In this document: positions 22,913 through 32,518 of the stretch, in pieces
Layout: the number at the start of each line of letters is the position of its first letter
Numbering within the stretch: the first letter of the stretch is position 1
Origin: Leptodactylus fallax
Lineage: Eukaryota; Chordata; Amphibia; Anura; Leptodactylidae
Assembly (NCBI GenBank): GCA_947044405.1
Contig: CAMRHE010000462.1
Location: forward strand, 1,027,001-1,091,000
Direction: 5' to 3'
DNA: 64,000 nucleotides
Program-made: the position numbers and the translations under genes
The notes under the pieces: model-generated
Database searches by the model: none
What the model was told of the DNA's origin: nothing
What the model saw: only the letters and a program-made list of their open reading frames with translations

Positions 22913-23324
22913 AAGCAGATTTTTTTTTCTTACCAAATTCCTCTGTGCTAACATACAGATGTGACAAATGGGTTTAATCAGTAACATAGTGTAGAACAGA
23001 AAGTGTGACGGAATTTGTAGCAGTGAATTCATATGAATGTATTTTAGTTTGTGTGTTTGTCTGTTTTTTCAGTCCATTAAGTGGAGCAGACAAACATGAA
23101 GTAAACTGGAGACAACTGAGCCAAATATGGATATAACTTAATACGGATGAAACATCGGTTGTTTTTGAGGGAGCAAAATAGATGATTTTAAATATGTTCA
23201 TGTGATTATGGTCTTACTATCAGGATCACAGATAGCTTAGTACATACTAAGTACGAGAAGAGAAAAGAGTTCAGTCAAAAGCAGATTACTTAGCTTGACC
23301 CGTGGTTCAGTGTGACAACAGAGC
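22913..23324. other. Unassigned intergenic DNA
   Basis: No gene or element recognised. Confidence 0.45.
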
Positions 23325-23327
23325 ACG

Positions 23328-23377
<50 letters not shown>
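23325..23377. repeat. Compound (CA)n(TA)n microsatellite
   Basis: A run of CA passes into a run of TA that ends exactly at the left end of the Tc1-like element at 23378. A TA-rich tract is a natural landing site because these elements target TA. Confidence 0.92.
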
Positions 23378-23380
<3 letters not shown>

Positions 23381-24985
23381 TACAGACCAAAAGTTTGGAC
23401 ACACCTTCTCATTCCAAAAGTTTTCTGTATTTTCATGACTATAAAAATTGTAGATTCACACTGAAGGCATCAAAACTATGAATTAACACATGTGGAATTA
23501 TATACTGTACTTAACAAAAAAGTGTGAAACAACTGAAAATATGTCTTATATTCTAGGTTCTTCAAAGTAGCCACCTTTTGCTTTGACTACTGCTTTGCAC
23601 ACTCTTGAAGAGCTTCAAGAAATGGTTTTCACTTCACAGGTGTGCCCTGTCAGGTTTAATAAGTGGGATTTCTTGCCTTATAAATGGGGTTGGGACCATC
23701 AGTTGTGTTGTTCAGAAGTCAGGTGGATACACAGCTGATAGTCCTACTGAATGGAGTGTTAGAATTTGTATTATGGCAAGAAAAAAGCAGCTAAGGAAAG
23801 AAAAACGAGTGGCCATAATTGCTTTAAGAAATGAAGGTCAGTTAGTCCGAAAAATTGGGAAAACTTTGAAAGTGTCCCCAAGTGCAGTGGCCAAAACCAT
23901 CAAGCGCTACAAAGAAACTGGCTCACATGAGGACCGCCCCAGGAAAGGAAGACCAAGAGTCACCTCTGCTGCGGAGGATAAGTTCATCAGAGTCACCAGC
24001 CTCAGAAATCGCAGGTTAACAGCAGCTCAGATTAGAGAACAGGTCAATGCCACACAGAGTTCTAGCAGCAGACACATCTCTACAACAACTGTTAAGAGGA
24101 GACTGTGTGCAGCAGGCCTTCATGGTAAAATAGCTGCTAGGAAACCACTGCTAAGGACAGGCAACAAGCAGAAGAGACTTGTTTGGGCTAAAGAACACAA
24201 GGAATGGACATTAGACCTGTGGAAATCTGTGCTTTGGTCTGATGAGTCCAAATTTGAGATCTTTGGTACCAACCACCGTGTCTTTGTGCGACGCAGAAAA
24301 GGTGAACGAATGGACTCTACATGCCTGGTTCCCACCGTGAAGCATGGAGGAGGAGGTGTGATGGTGTGGGGGTGCTTTGCTGGTGACACTGTTGGGAATT
24401 TATTCAAAATTGAAGGAATACTGAACCAGCATGGTTACCACAGCATCTTGCAGCGGCATGCTATTCCATCCGGTTTGCGTTTAGTTGGACCATCGTTTAT
24501 TTTTCAACAGGACAATGACCCCAAACACACCTCCAGACTGTGTAAGGGCTATTTCAGCAAGAAGGAGAGTGATGGGGTGCTACGCCAGATGACCTGGCCT
24601 CCACAGTCACCAGACCTGAACCCAATCGAGATGGTTTGGGGTGAGCTGGACCGCAGAGTGAAGGCAAAAGGGCCAAGTGCTAAGCATCTCTGGGAACTCC
24701 TTCAAGACTGTTGGAAGACCATTTCAGGTGACTACCTCTTGAAGCTCATCAAGAGAATGCCAAGAGTGTGCAAAGCAGTAATCAAAGCAAAAAGTGGCTA
24801 CTTTGAAGAACCTAGAATATAAGACATATTTTCAGTTGTTTCACACTTTTTTGTTAAGTATATAATTCCACATGTGTTAATTCATAGTTTTGATGCCTTC
24901 AGTGTGAATCTACAATTTTTATAGTCATGAAAATACAGAAAACTCGTGGAATGAGAAGGGGTGTCCAAATTTTTGGTCTTTACTG
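23378..24985 (+). mobile_element. Complete Tc1-like transposon of the DD38E type, 1608 bp
   Basis: The ends CAGTACAGACCAAAAGTTTG and its near mirror at 24966-24985 are flanked by TA. The inverted repeats are unusually long and well kept, about 200 bp (23378-23580 and about 24785-24985). They share ATGACTATAAAAATTGTAGA, TTGATGCCTTCAGTGTGAAT (mirrored) and the TTCTTCAAAGTAGCCAC inner edge. The last codons and the stop of the transposase lie inside the right repeat. High arm similarity suggests recent insertion. Confidence 0.95.
23773..24822 (+). CDS. Tc1-sibling transposase with DD38E catalytic spacing, intact (Intruder-like)
   Basis: A 349-residue frame starts at MARKKQLRKEK. An in-frame extension to 23605 exists but lies partly in the terminal repeat and has no family motif, so this Met is preferred. 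Residues about 1-120 form the paired-like HTH region with the RPRKGRPRV hook. The DDE core has WSDES (first Asp), TVKHGGGGVMVWG, QQDNDPKHTS (second Asp) and SPDLNPIEMVW (Glu). There are 38 residues between the second Asp and the Glu, against 34 in the other Tc1 copies here, because of a longer KGYFSKKESDGVLRQM segment. DD38E is the hallmark of the Intruder sibling family of Tc1 described in vertebrates (from memory). No defect is visible, so it could be active. Confidence 0.93.
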   Translation: MARKKQLRKEKRVAIIALRNEGQLVRKIGKTLKVSPSAVAKTIKRYKETGSHEDRPRKGRPRVTSAAEDKFIRVTSLRNRRLTAAQIREQVNATQSSSSRHISTTTVKRRLCAAGLHGKIAARKPLLRTGNKQKRLVWAKEHKEWTLDLWKSVLWSDESKFEIFGTNHRVFVRRRKGERMDSTCLVPTVKHGGGGVMVWGCFAGDTVGNLFKIEGILNQHGYHSILQRHAIPSGLRLVGPSFIFQQDNDPKHTSRLCKGYFSKKESDGVLRQMTWPPQSPDLNPIEMVWGELDRRVKAKGPSAKHLWELLQDCWKTISGDYLLKLIKRMPRVCKAVIKAKSGYFEEPRI

Positions 24986-25574
24986 TATATATATTATTAA
25001 ACTTTACATTATATGTATATCCTGATGTATACCATCAACAGAAGGCTCTGATGTATACATTTCTCCATACAAAAAAGTGCATACTGCATAGTATATTTTT
25101 ATTGCAAGATGTTGCTGCATACAAAAGCATATCAATGACACTCTTCTATATAGTGAAAAAAGATTAACTGAGGTATACCAGCCTGACAGATAACAATAGG
25201 ATACTCTTTTGGCCTCAGGTGGACGGAGACCTATAGATACATTTGACGTAAACTATGGGGCACAGTTATTAAGACTGGTATATTGTACACCAGTCTTAGT
25301 AAAGGCCTGACTGGCACAAAGAATAGGTGATTTATAAAGAGGCTCCAATTAGGAACTGGCAAAGATTTCCATTATAATGCATGTCAGAAAACTGACGTAG
25401 AGGGATTGATAAAGGAGGTTTCAGTCAAGGAGTTTAGTCAAAGAGACAGGACAGTACATAAATGTAACAGTAGAGTTCAGACAAAGAGAAACAAAACAAT
25501 ACAAAGCAATAAGCGTGACAGGCAGAATGTATTAGAGAGACAGCACAGCACGTAGACATACACAATAGACACAG
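24986..25574. other. Unassigned intergenic DNA with a few units of the 29.5-kb tandem array
   Basis: No gene. Between about 25425 and 25560 the pattern GTCAAAGAGACAGGACAGTACATA and GTGACAGGCAGA recalls the tandem units at 29503-30870, so this may be a small outlying patch of the same repeat. Confidence 0.4.
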
Positions 25575-25848
25575 CCCACAGATACATAGGTTATGGTCAC
25601 TTGAAACAAATGGTGATTTTCCCCTTGTGAATTGGTGGCTCCGTTGCTGAGATATCGCCTTTTTTGTTAATATACAAATGAGCACTTTGTAACAAAGAAG
25701 GCGTTGCCGTGGCTCCACAGAGGTAAGCTGTAATGTCTTCATTGCTCCAATGAGCTAATTTGCTTATTGACAAAATAGGTCATATCTCAGCAATTTACAG
25801 GGGAAACACCATTTGATTCAGGTGACCCTAACCTATCTATCTGTGGGG
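25575..25848. mobile_element. MITE with about 70-bp terminal inverted repeats
   Basis: CCCACAGATACATAGGTTAT..CAAATGGTGATTTTCCCC on the left mirrors GGGGAAACACCATTTGATTC..AACCTATCTATCTGTGGGG on the right. CTGAGATAT lies in both arms. Non-coding. Confidence 0.72.
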
Positions 25849-25864
25849 TTAAGGTCATATGCCT

Positions 25865-27748
25865 TTAAGCCCTTCCCACCAGAGGCATTTTTTCGATTTT
25901 CAATTTTGACTTGCCGCCTTCCAAACCCCATAACTTTTTTTATTTTTCCGTTCACAGAGTCATATGAAAGCTTAATGTGTGCAGGACAAATTGTTCTTCA
26001 CAATGGTACCATTTATTATTCTATACAATGTACTGGGAAGCTGGAAAAAAAAATCAGAATGGGGTGGAATACCGCCTTGCCAAGCCACTTGGCACACCTG
26101 CGATCAACCTTCTTACCTCCCACGCACACTCCGTGAGGGGACCGGGTTCATAGGATATGAAACGAGCTTTATAAATTTTATATATTTATTAATCCGAGTG
26201 GGTCAGTACTAGCCACTAACATATACAGAAATACACATCAATGGATTATCAAGCAAATACAGGTAAAAGCAATATACAGTGCAGAAAAGAAAATACCAGA
26301 ACAAGGTTGTAGTCTAATTTGCTAGGCCTCAGCAGATTGTCCTATAGCACCTTCTTTAGTTCAAAATTGAGCATGTGTCTGCTCACATGTCTTCCAGCAT
26401 CAGATCTCTAAGGCTTCACTGCTAGGCCTTAGTGCACTCGCTTAAGTCCATAGCACGATATGCCCTCACATCTTTCCAGGACGAGAACTCCCCCTGTTCC
26501 CCAGGTGAGACCATATAACTATCCCAAGTCTCCTCGCTGAGTGATGTCACTAGGAGGGAAAATCCCGCCCTCCATCTTGAAATCCCAATAACTATGATTC
26601 ATCATATCTCCTTGCCTGATGACCGTAGGGTAAAACAAGGGGTATGATGGGGTTCGTGGCGAGACCCATATCGTGTAGACACCAAGAATGACACCCTGAT
26701 CCCCTTTGATGAGTTCAGTGTCTGGACCTTATACCCTTTGTACTGTTGGCTTCAGATAAGGAGTCTGGGTTTTGTGTGCTAAGCAGGGTTACAATACACA
26801 TAGTCCCAGGGATCTCCTGCTGTGATAATGAGATTAGCATGGGTATGCTAATGGAACAACAAAAGGGACTTGGTGCAAAGCAGAATGACTGCATTCCTGG
26901 AGCCAAAATGGCTATTATGACCAAGTGATAAGCCATGAAAAACAAATATCTGACTGGAAATCCATAACTGGGGCGCTCATCATCACAGTGACATGTCATC
27001 TTTGTTCTATGTTTCAGTACGAGTCCAAGGATACTAAATTGATATAGTGTAATTTACATTTTATCCCTTTAACAAAAATCCAAAACTTTACAAAAAAAAA
27101 AATTTTTCTTAAAGTCGCTATATTCTGACACCTGTAAATTTTTTATATTTCCGTGTTTGCGGATGCATAGGGCATCTTTTTATTTTTTCGCTGGGCCAGA
27201 ACTTTTTAGTTATACCATTTTGGGGAATGTCTATTGCTTTGATTACTTTTTATTCAAATTTTTATTAGAGGCAAAACAGCGAAAAAACGGCAGTTTGGAA
27301 AAATATTTTTAGAAGTTTGTAGACCGGGCATTTTCAAACACAGGGATACCTAACATGTATGTGTTTCACAGTATTTAAGGGGGGTGATTTGAATTTTTAA
27401 TTTTTTTTTTTTTTTTTATACTTTATTTATTAGACCCCCTAGAGGTCTTGAACTCCAGGGGTTCTGATCATTACATTGTAAAGCATTGCAAAATACCATA
27501 ATTTGTGTGCCAGACAAGCCTGGGAGCATTCAATAGGCTCCCGGCAGTCATGGAAATGGAACGCTGTCCCTGGATCTTGTCCCGATCCTACCCAAAATGT
27601 CGGCGTCCATGTGGGCACTGATTGCGGGCAATAGTATAATACAGCAGAGACCCCAAGGCTATGGCGGCTACTCAGCTCCTGAGCAGACGCCATATTTAAA
27701 TACCCGACATCCACTGTACTATTACAACGGATGTCGGGAAGGGGTTAA
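25865..27748. mobile_element. TTAA-flanked element interrupted by an LTR-like segment
   Basis: It begins TTAAGCCCTTCCCACC and ends GTCGGGAAGGGGTTAA. The two pieces, 25865-26064 and 26988-27748, align in order with the element at 12973-13983 apart from about 85 bp lost at the junction. The distal hairpin, CCGACATCCACTGTACTATT with GGATGTCGGG, is the same as at the left end of the 4368 element. Confidence 0.65.
26065..26987 (-). mobile_element. LTR-like insert, 923 bp, tentative
   Basis: Read on the minus strand the segment starts TGTGATGATGAGCGCC and ends GGCGGTATTCCA, giving TG..CA ends. An AATAAA near 26190 stands about 125 bp before the minus-strand end, as in a U3-R-U5 layout. No flanking duplication is visible, and about 85 bp of the host repeat are missing at the site, so insertion was followed or accompanied by deletion. 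Family not identified. Confidence 0.42.
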
Positions 27749-28313
27749 TAACCATTGTTTTAGCCAACTAATGACACAACATCATTGTTTCTAAAAAAAA
27801 GCCATGTTTGATATTTTTTGTCCAATAGTTGGCCAAAAGGTCTTTGAAAAATGTTCCCACAAAGACTGTTTTTCATTTTCCAAGTGTCATTGAAAATATA
27901 TGGGGAGTATGAACAACTATAAGTGCCAATATTGACTAAAAAGTGTATGGTGGTGTTAAGTTGGTTCATCACTGGTCAAATTCTATTGCCCAGTAATGAA
28001 GTTTTGATTGGCTAAGGATTAGCCAATGAAATATAGATTAGAGGGAAGAATCTTCATCTAGCTCAGTGATGCTTTTGATTGGTGGTTGGGGCCATGGGGA
28101 AATTGACCTTTGCCCAAGCAACTGCTATTTTATTGGTTAGGGAGGGGACAGATTCCACTTTACATATAAGCGAAGCACTGGGGTCTTGGTCAGACTCCAG
28201 CCACTTTGGACCAAGAGAAGCCCGCCCATCTGCTCTTTGTTAAATGTATTTAAAAATAATCTGTCAGGGCGTTTTGGGACATTAAACCATCCATAGGTCC
28301 TTATGGACTAAGG
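27749..28313. other. Unassigned intergenic DNA
   Basis: No gene recognised. GCGTTTTGGGACATTAAACC near 28269 is the left arm of a small hairpin whose mirror, GGTTTAGTGTCCCAAAT, follows the hAT MITE. Confidence 0.45.
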
Positions 28314-28445
28314 CAGGGGTAGGCAACCTCCGGCACTTCAGCTGTTGTAAAACTACAATTCCCAACATGCATACTTGCTCTGCTGTTCTTGGAACTCCCA
28401 TGGAAGTGAATGGAGCATGTTGGGAGTTGTAGTTGCTGACCCCTG
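28314..28445. mobile_element. hAT-type MITE, 132 bp, with 8-bp target site duplication
   Basis: The termini CAGGGGTAGGCAACC and GTTGCTGACCCCTG fit the hAT superfamily. The flanks GACTAAGG (28306-28313) and GACTAGGG (28446-28453) match at 7 of 8 positions. The inside is a hairpin on CTACAATTCCCAACATGC and its mirror. It sits in the loop of another palindrome (28269-28470). Confidence 0.82.
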
Positions 28446-28986
28446 GACTAGGGGTTTAGTGTCCCAAATCAACCTGTAATAAAGCCATCTGTGCCGACAA
28501 CAAAAATAAAAAAGTTTTATTCTTACCCTGCCGCTGTACTCCCTGCACCAGAGCAGTTCTTCACAGAAGCCAGAGGAGTACTCCTCAGCTTCAGTGTGCA
28601 TGCCCCATACCTTCGGCACTTGCACAATGAAGCCGGGTTGTACATCTTTGGCTTCACTGAAGAACTGCGCAGACGCTGGGAGCAGGCCATCCGTCTGGCT
28701 CCCTGTGACAGAATGACAAAGGAGAGCATTGCTTTTCCACATCTGATTAGCACCACATAAATGGGTCTTATCAGCAAAGAATCTCGAGACGCAGACTCTG
28801 TGGCTGAATCAACTGGGGAACCGGTGGCAAGATCAAGCAGTATGCTTATTTTTTCAGCATCCTGCTCCAAGCTCTGCCTCCCATTGAATACATTGGGAGG
28901 CAGAATCAGGGCAGTATCTATCGCTAATTTTGGGGAGTGGAATCCACTTCATAATCAGCAGCAGATTCTGCTGTGTGAATGGACTC
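28446..28986. repeat. Imperfect palindrome, unassigned
   Basis: AGAGCAGTTCTTCACAGAAGCC near 28552 mirrors GGCTTCACTGAAGAACTGCGC near 28650. No gene; short open frames across it reflect the palindrome. Confidence 0.45.
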
Positions 28987-29297
28987 TAAGGATATGTTCA
29001 CGCTGATCCCAATGCGGAAAACGCAGCTGAATCAGTATGGACAAGCTATGACTCAGTAGAAGTCAGTGATAGATGCTACTTTTTTAAGCATACTAAAAAA
29101 AAGAAGTATTCCACCCCATTTTTCAGCATACTAAAAAGAAGTGTTCTGCCCCACCTTGCTGCACTTTTAGCGGCAGAGTGGCAGTAACTAAAGCAGAAAC
29201 TCTAGGCTCAGCCATAGGTTTCTGCAGCAAGCTTCACAGCAGAAAATACATGTCAAATTTTTCCAATGTATACATTTTGCTGTGTGAATATACCCTA
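28987..29297. mobile_element. Hairpin MITE, about 310 bp
   Basis: The ends TAAGGATATGTTCACGCTGA and TGCTGTGTGAATATACCCTA are inverted repeats. There is an internal direct duplication around the ACTAAAAA-AGAAGT-TTC blocks. Non-coding. Confidence 0.6.
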
Positions 29298-29301
29298 ACA
29301 G

Positions 29302-29502
29302 ACGCTAGGTTCACACCTGCGTTCGGGTTTCTGTTTGGGGGGGGGTCCACTTGGGGACCCTCCCAAACGGAAACCTAATCCGCTTAAAAAAGTGGTTACC
29401 CGAAAAAGGCAAAAAATGCGGAGAGAAAAGTGCTGCATGTTTTTAAACGGGTTCGGGGACGGAAACCCTGAACGGAGCCTGGGCGCAGGTGTGAACCCAG
29501 CC
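29302..29502. mobile_element. Hairpin MITE, about 200 bp
   Basis: ACGCTAGGTTCACACCTGCG on the left mirrors GCGCAGGTGTGAACCCAGC on the right. Two GTTTGGG-ACCC hairpins lie inside. Confidence 0.65.
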
Positions 29503-30870
29503 AGAGACAGTCCTGTTCAATCAGAAAGAGAAAAGTATATTGACAGAAAATGTGACAGGCAGATTCAGTCAGAGAGACAGTGTTGTACACAGACTTAGTG
29601 GACAGACAGGTTCAGTCAAAGAGACATTATATGATAGGCAATTTCAGTCAGAGAAACAGCACAGAACTTATACAGTAACTCTAGGTTCACACTTGCATCT
29701 GCATCTGTTGTTCGTATCTGCCATGGGACCCGAATGACGAAGAGCCCATCTGCTAGAACAGCTACCTGCGCACACCCATGGCCCCATAGACTATAATGGG
29801 GCTTGCTGGGTGTCCGTTGGGTTTCTGCCGGTTTCCTCCGTGCAGGACTTATCTCTCCGCTGATTTTTGGTTGTAAGGAGACTCTGACGCAGATGTGAAT
29901 GAAGCCTATATGTGACAGATTGGTTTAGTGAGAGAGAAAGAAAAGTACATAGTAAGTGTGACACACAGATTCATTTGAAGGGACAGAATGTAGATAGTCA
30001 AATGTAACAGGTCGGTTCAAAGTATATAGTAAGTGTGAGAGGCAGGGAGAGAGAAGTATATAGGCAGTAGGTGTGATAGGTGGGTTCAGGCAAAGGCAGT
30101 GTTGTACATAGACATAGAGTGATAGGCAAGTTCAGTCAGAGAGGGAGAAGTAATATTGAAAGTAAGTGTGACAGTCGAATTCTGTCAGGGAGAAAGAAGT
30201 ATAAAGACAGTAAGTGTGAGGTGGATTCAGTCAGAGACAGTGCAGTACATAGACACAGTGTGACAGACAGATTCAGTCAGAGAGACACAGACGGTAAATT
30301 TGGCAGAAGGGTTGGGTCAGATAGACAGTGTAGTACATAGTAGTAGTATAATGTTGTACCGTGTTAGCCATTGAAAGTAGTGGAAGAGTGAAGAAATCAG
30401 GCGATACCTTTTAGAGGCTAACTGAGTACTAACAGTGTAGTACATAGTGTAACAGAAGGGTTCAGTCAGAGAAACAACACAGAACATACACAGTAAACGT
30501 GACAGGAGAGTTCAGTGAGAGAGGAAAGTACATAGTAAGTGTGACAGGCAGATTCAGTCAAAAAGACAGTGTAGTACATAGACATGGTGTGACAGCAAGG
30601 TTCAGTCAGAGACACAGACAGTAAATTTGGCAGAAAAATTCATAGAGACAGTGTAGCACATAGGCGGTGTAACAGGCAGGTTCAGTCAAAAGAGACAGCA
30701 CAGAAGGTAGACAGTAAAACGTGACAGGCAGGTTCATTCAGAGAGAGACAGTGTAGCATATATTCAGTGCGTGACAGGCAAGTTCATTCAGAGACATTGT
30801 GACAGGTAGGTTCATTCAGAGACAGCGCAGTACTGTACACAGACAGCAATGTGACAGCAGGCTTCAGTGC
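29503..30870. repeat. Degenerate minisatellite, unit about 50-60 bp, upstream of MAML3
   Basis: The motif GTGACAGGCAGGTTCAGTCA, then GAGAGACAGTGTAGTACATA and GACA, recurs some twenty times with drift and indels. Two foreign pieces interrupt it. A MITE at 29680-29908 has ends CTAGGTTCACACTTGCATCT and CGCAGATGTGAATGAAGCCT. A 91-bp hairpin-ended piece at 30341-30431 lies between two copies of ACAGTGTAGTACATAG. The array ends about 1.1 kb before the MAML3 start codon. Confidence 0.8.
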
Positions 30871-31968
30871 AGCACACACAGCAGACTGCCTCTTCCTGCT
30901 GCTCCCTCCCCTGTGCACACACATCCAAGGGAAGGTCAAAAGTTGACTGCATGCCCTGTCCTCTCCCTCCCCTGCCAACTCCACTCCTCCTGCACTGAAG
31001 CTTAAACTCTACTCCAGGTTTTGCACCTGGTCCCCGGGGCCGCCTCACGGCCTCTCGCTTCTGTTTACTGAGCTCTTGTCCTGATATCACTCCGCTGGCA
31101 TGAAGGAGGAGGAAGCAGAGAGAGGAGGAGGAGAGCACTTGATCATTGTGATGGTGGCAGGAGGAGCAATAACAGCACAGGCAGCGGCAGCAGCGGCATT
31201 AGGCAGCCGTGCTCTATCAGCTCCTGCTCCAGCCTGCACTGCTCTACTTTCTGGCTATTGAGCTGTGTGTTCTCTCCCCCTGCCTCTCCCACCTCCTCCT
31301 CCTCCTTCTTGTCTCTCCCTCAGGATTTATGACTTATGTAGAAAGAGATACATTCATTTTATTGGTTCAATCTCTGGTTTATTTTTTTTCCTTTTTGCAC
31401 TGCGTTTAACATGCAGGAGATCCACAAAAAAGTACTTTGGACGCTTTGCTGCACACACAAGTAAACTTTTCTGCTGTGCTCTGTGGAAGGGGAGTCAAGC
31501 AGGAGCGCAGCCTGAGTGTTGGTGCTGAGAGGAGGAGTGTGTGCATGTGTGTGTGTGTTGTGTATAGAGCCAGTGCACGGCGGCTGTGTGTGCAAGTGAC
31601 AGTCATGTGTGGTCACCCATTGCCTGGACCTTCTGCTCCTGTCTGGGAATACACTGGATTATAGACAGAAGAGGAGTGCTGACCTGCTGGGCTTTCTCCA
31701 CAACTCCTGCCTTGGTTTCTATACTTTTTTTTTTTTTTGGTTTATGTGTGATCCTATGAGAGCTGCCCTCACCTCTCCTCCCTGGGGGCTGTGCACTGAC
31801 CTAGTGTCATCCATGCTGGCTCTGCACCCCAACCTCGCTCCTCCTGATCCCTTATAACAGGCCACCTGGAGGAAGCCCCAGCACACCCAGGTCCAGGGGC
31901 TGTGACACAGGGGACAGTCTGGGGGCACTACAAACTTCTCTTCCAAAATAGTGTGCACGGGGACTGGC
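30871..31968 (+). promoter_or_regulatory. MAML3 5' flank and 5' UTR, boundaries unknown
   Basis: This is the stretch between the tandem array and the start codon. It differs from the surrounding repeats: richer in G/C, with GCAGCGGCAGCAGCGGC near 31181 and C/T-rich tracts (31270-31320), and free of recognised transposons. MAML genes have long 5' leaders, so the start of transcription most likely lies here, but no TATA box or initiator stands out and I cannot place it. A T run at 31727-31739 and several upstream ATGs occur in the probable leader. Confidence 0.45.
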
Positions 31969-32511
31969 ATGGGGGATTTCGCAGCCCCCGCTGCCTCTAC
32001 CAACGGCAGCAGTCTGTGCATCAGCAATGCCCTGGGCAGCAGCATCGGTGGCGCTGGCATTGGGGTTGCTAGTCACAGTGGTAATAATACCCCTCCCAGC
32101 GCTGCTGCCCCCAATGCACCGAACAATAGCAGCAGCGTGAGCATTCCAAAGCACAGCACCGTGGTGGAGAGGCTCCGGCAGAGGATAGAGGGCTGCAGGA
32201 GGCACCATGTCAGCTGCGAGAGCAGGTACCAGCAAGCCCAGGCTGAGCAACTGGAAATGGACAGAAGGGACACGGTGAATCTCTATCAGAGGACACTGGA
32301 GCAAAGAGCCAAGAAGTCAGGCACCAGCCAGGGGGCAGCTCCTGCGACAGGTTCTACCGCGGCGACTGCTGCTGCCACTTCTGGTGCTGGAAGTGGCGCC
32401 AACAAGCAGCAACCCCACCATCACCATCATCATCCCCAGCAGGGCAAGCAGGATGCAGAGGCAGCACCGGTCAGCGGCACAGCTGAGCACAGGAACCACA
32501 CTCTGATCATG
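31969..32511 (+). CDS. MAML3: Mastermind-like 3, coding exon 1 (181 codons), Notch co-activator N-terminus
   Basis: MAML3 is a nuclear co-activator that clamps the CSL-NICD complex and recruits p300 at Notch target genes. The exon starts MGDFAAPAAS, the MAML3 N-terminus, with a good Kozak context (G at -3 and +4). Residues about 61-117 (KHSTVVERLRQRIEGCRRHH onward to LEQRAKKS) are the basic kinked helix that binds the groove between CSL and the Notch ankyrin repeats. It is followed by a low-complexity linker rich in Ala, Gly, Ser and Thr with six His at 150-155, longer than I recall for human MAML3. The exon ends after EHRNHTLIM at a phase-0 junction, ATG then GTAAGAG, where the known MAML exon 1 ends. 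The paralogue call over MAML1 and MAML2 rests on MGDFAAP and YQQAQ-EQLE. Later exons are outside the window. Confidence 0.95.
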
Positions 32512-32518
32512 GTAAGAG
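32509..32518 (+). other. Splice donor of MAML3 exon 1
   Basis: ATG followed by GTAAGAG; the intron begins at 32512. An open frame continues to 32721 but loses all MAML similarity at once, which supports splicing here. Confidence 0.88.

Noticed and set aside
23605..23772. 56-codon N-terminal extension of the DD38E transposase
   Set aside because: It overlaps the terminal inverted repeat region and lacks family motifs; MARKKQ at 23773 is the family-like start.
29503..30870. Open frames of 65-87 codons with repeated RFSQRD-like peptides
   Set aside because: They are translations of the tandem DNA repeat in different frames; frames are broken by indels and there is no start context.
31852..32304. 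150-codon open frame antisense to MAML3 exon 1
   Set aside because: It is the complement of a G/C-rich coding exon with strong MAML3 similarity on the plus strand; the antisense product has only low-complexity Ala/Leu content.
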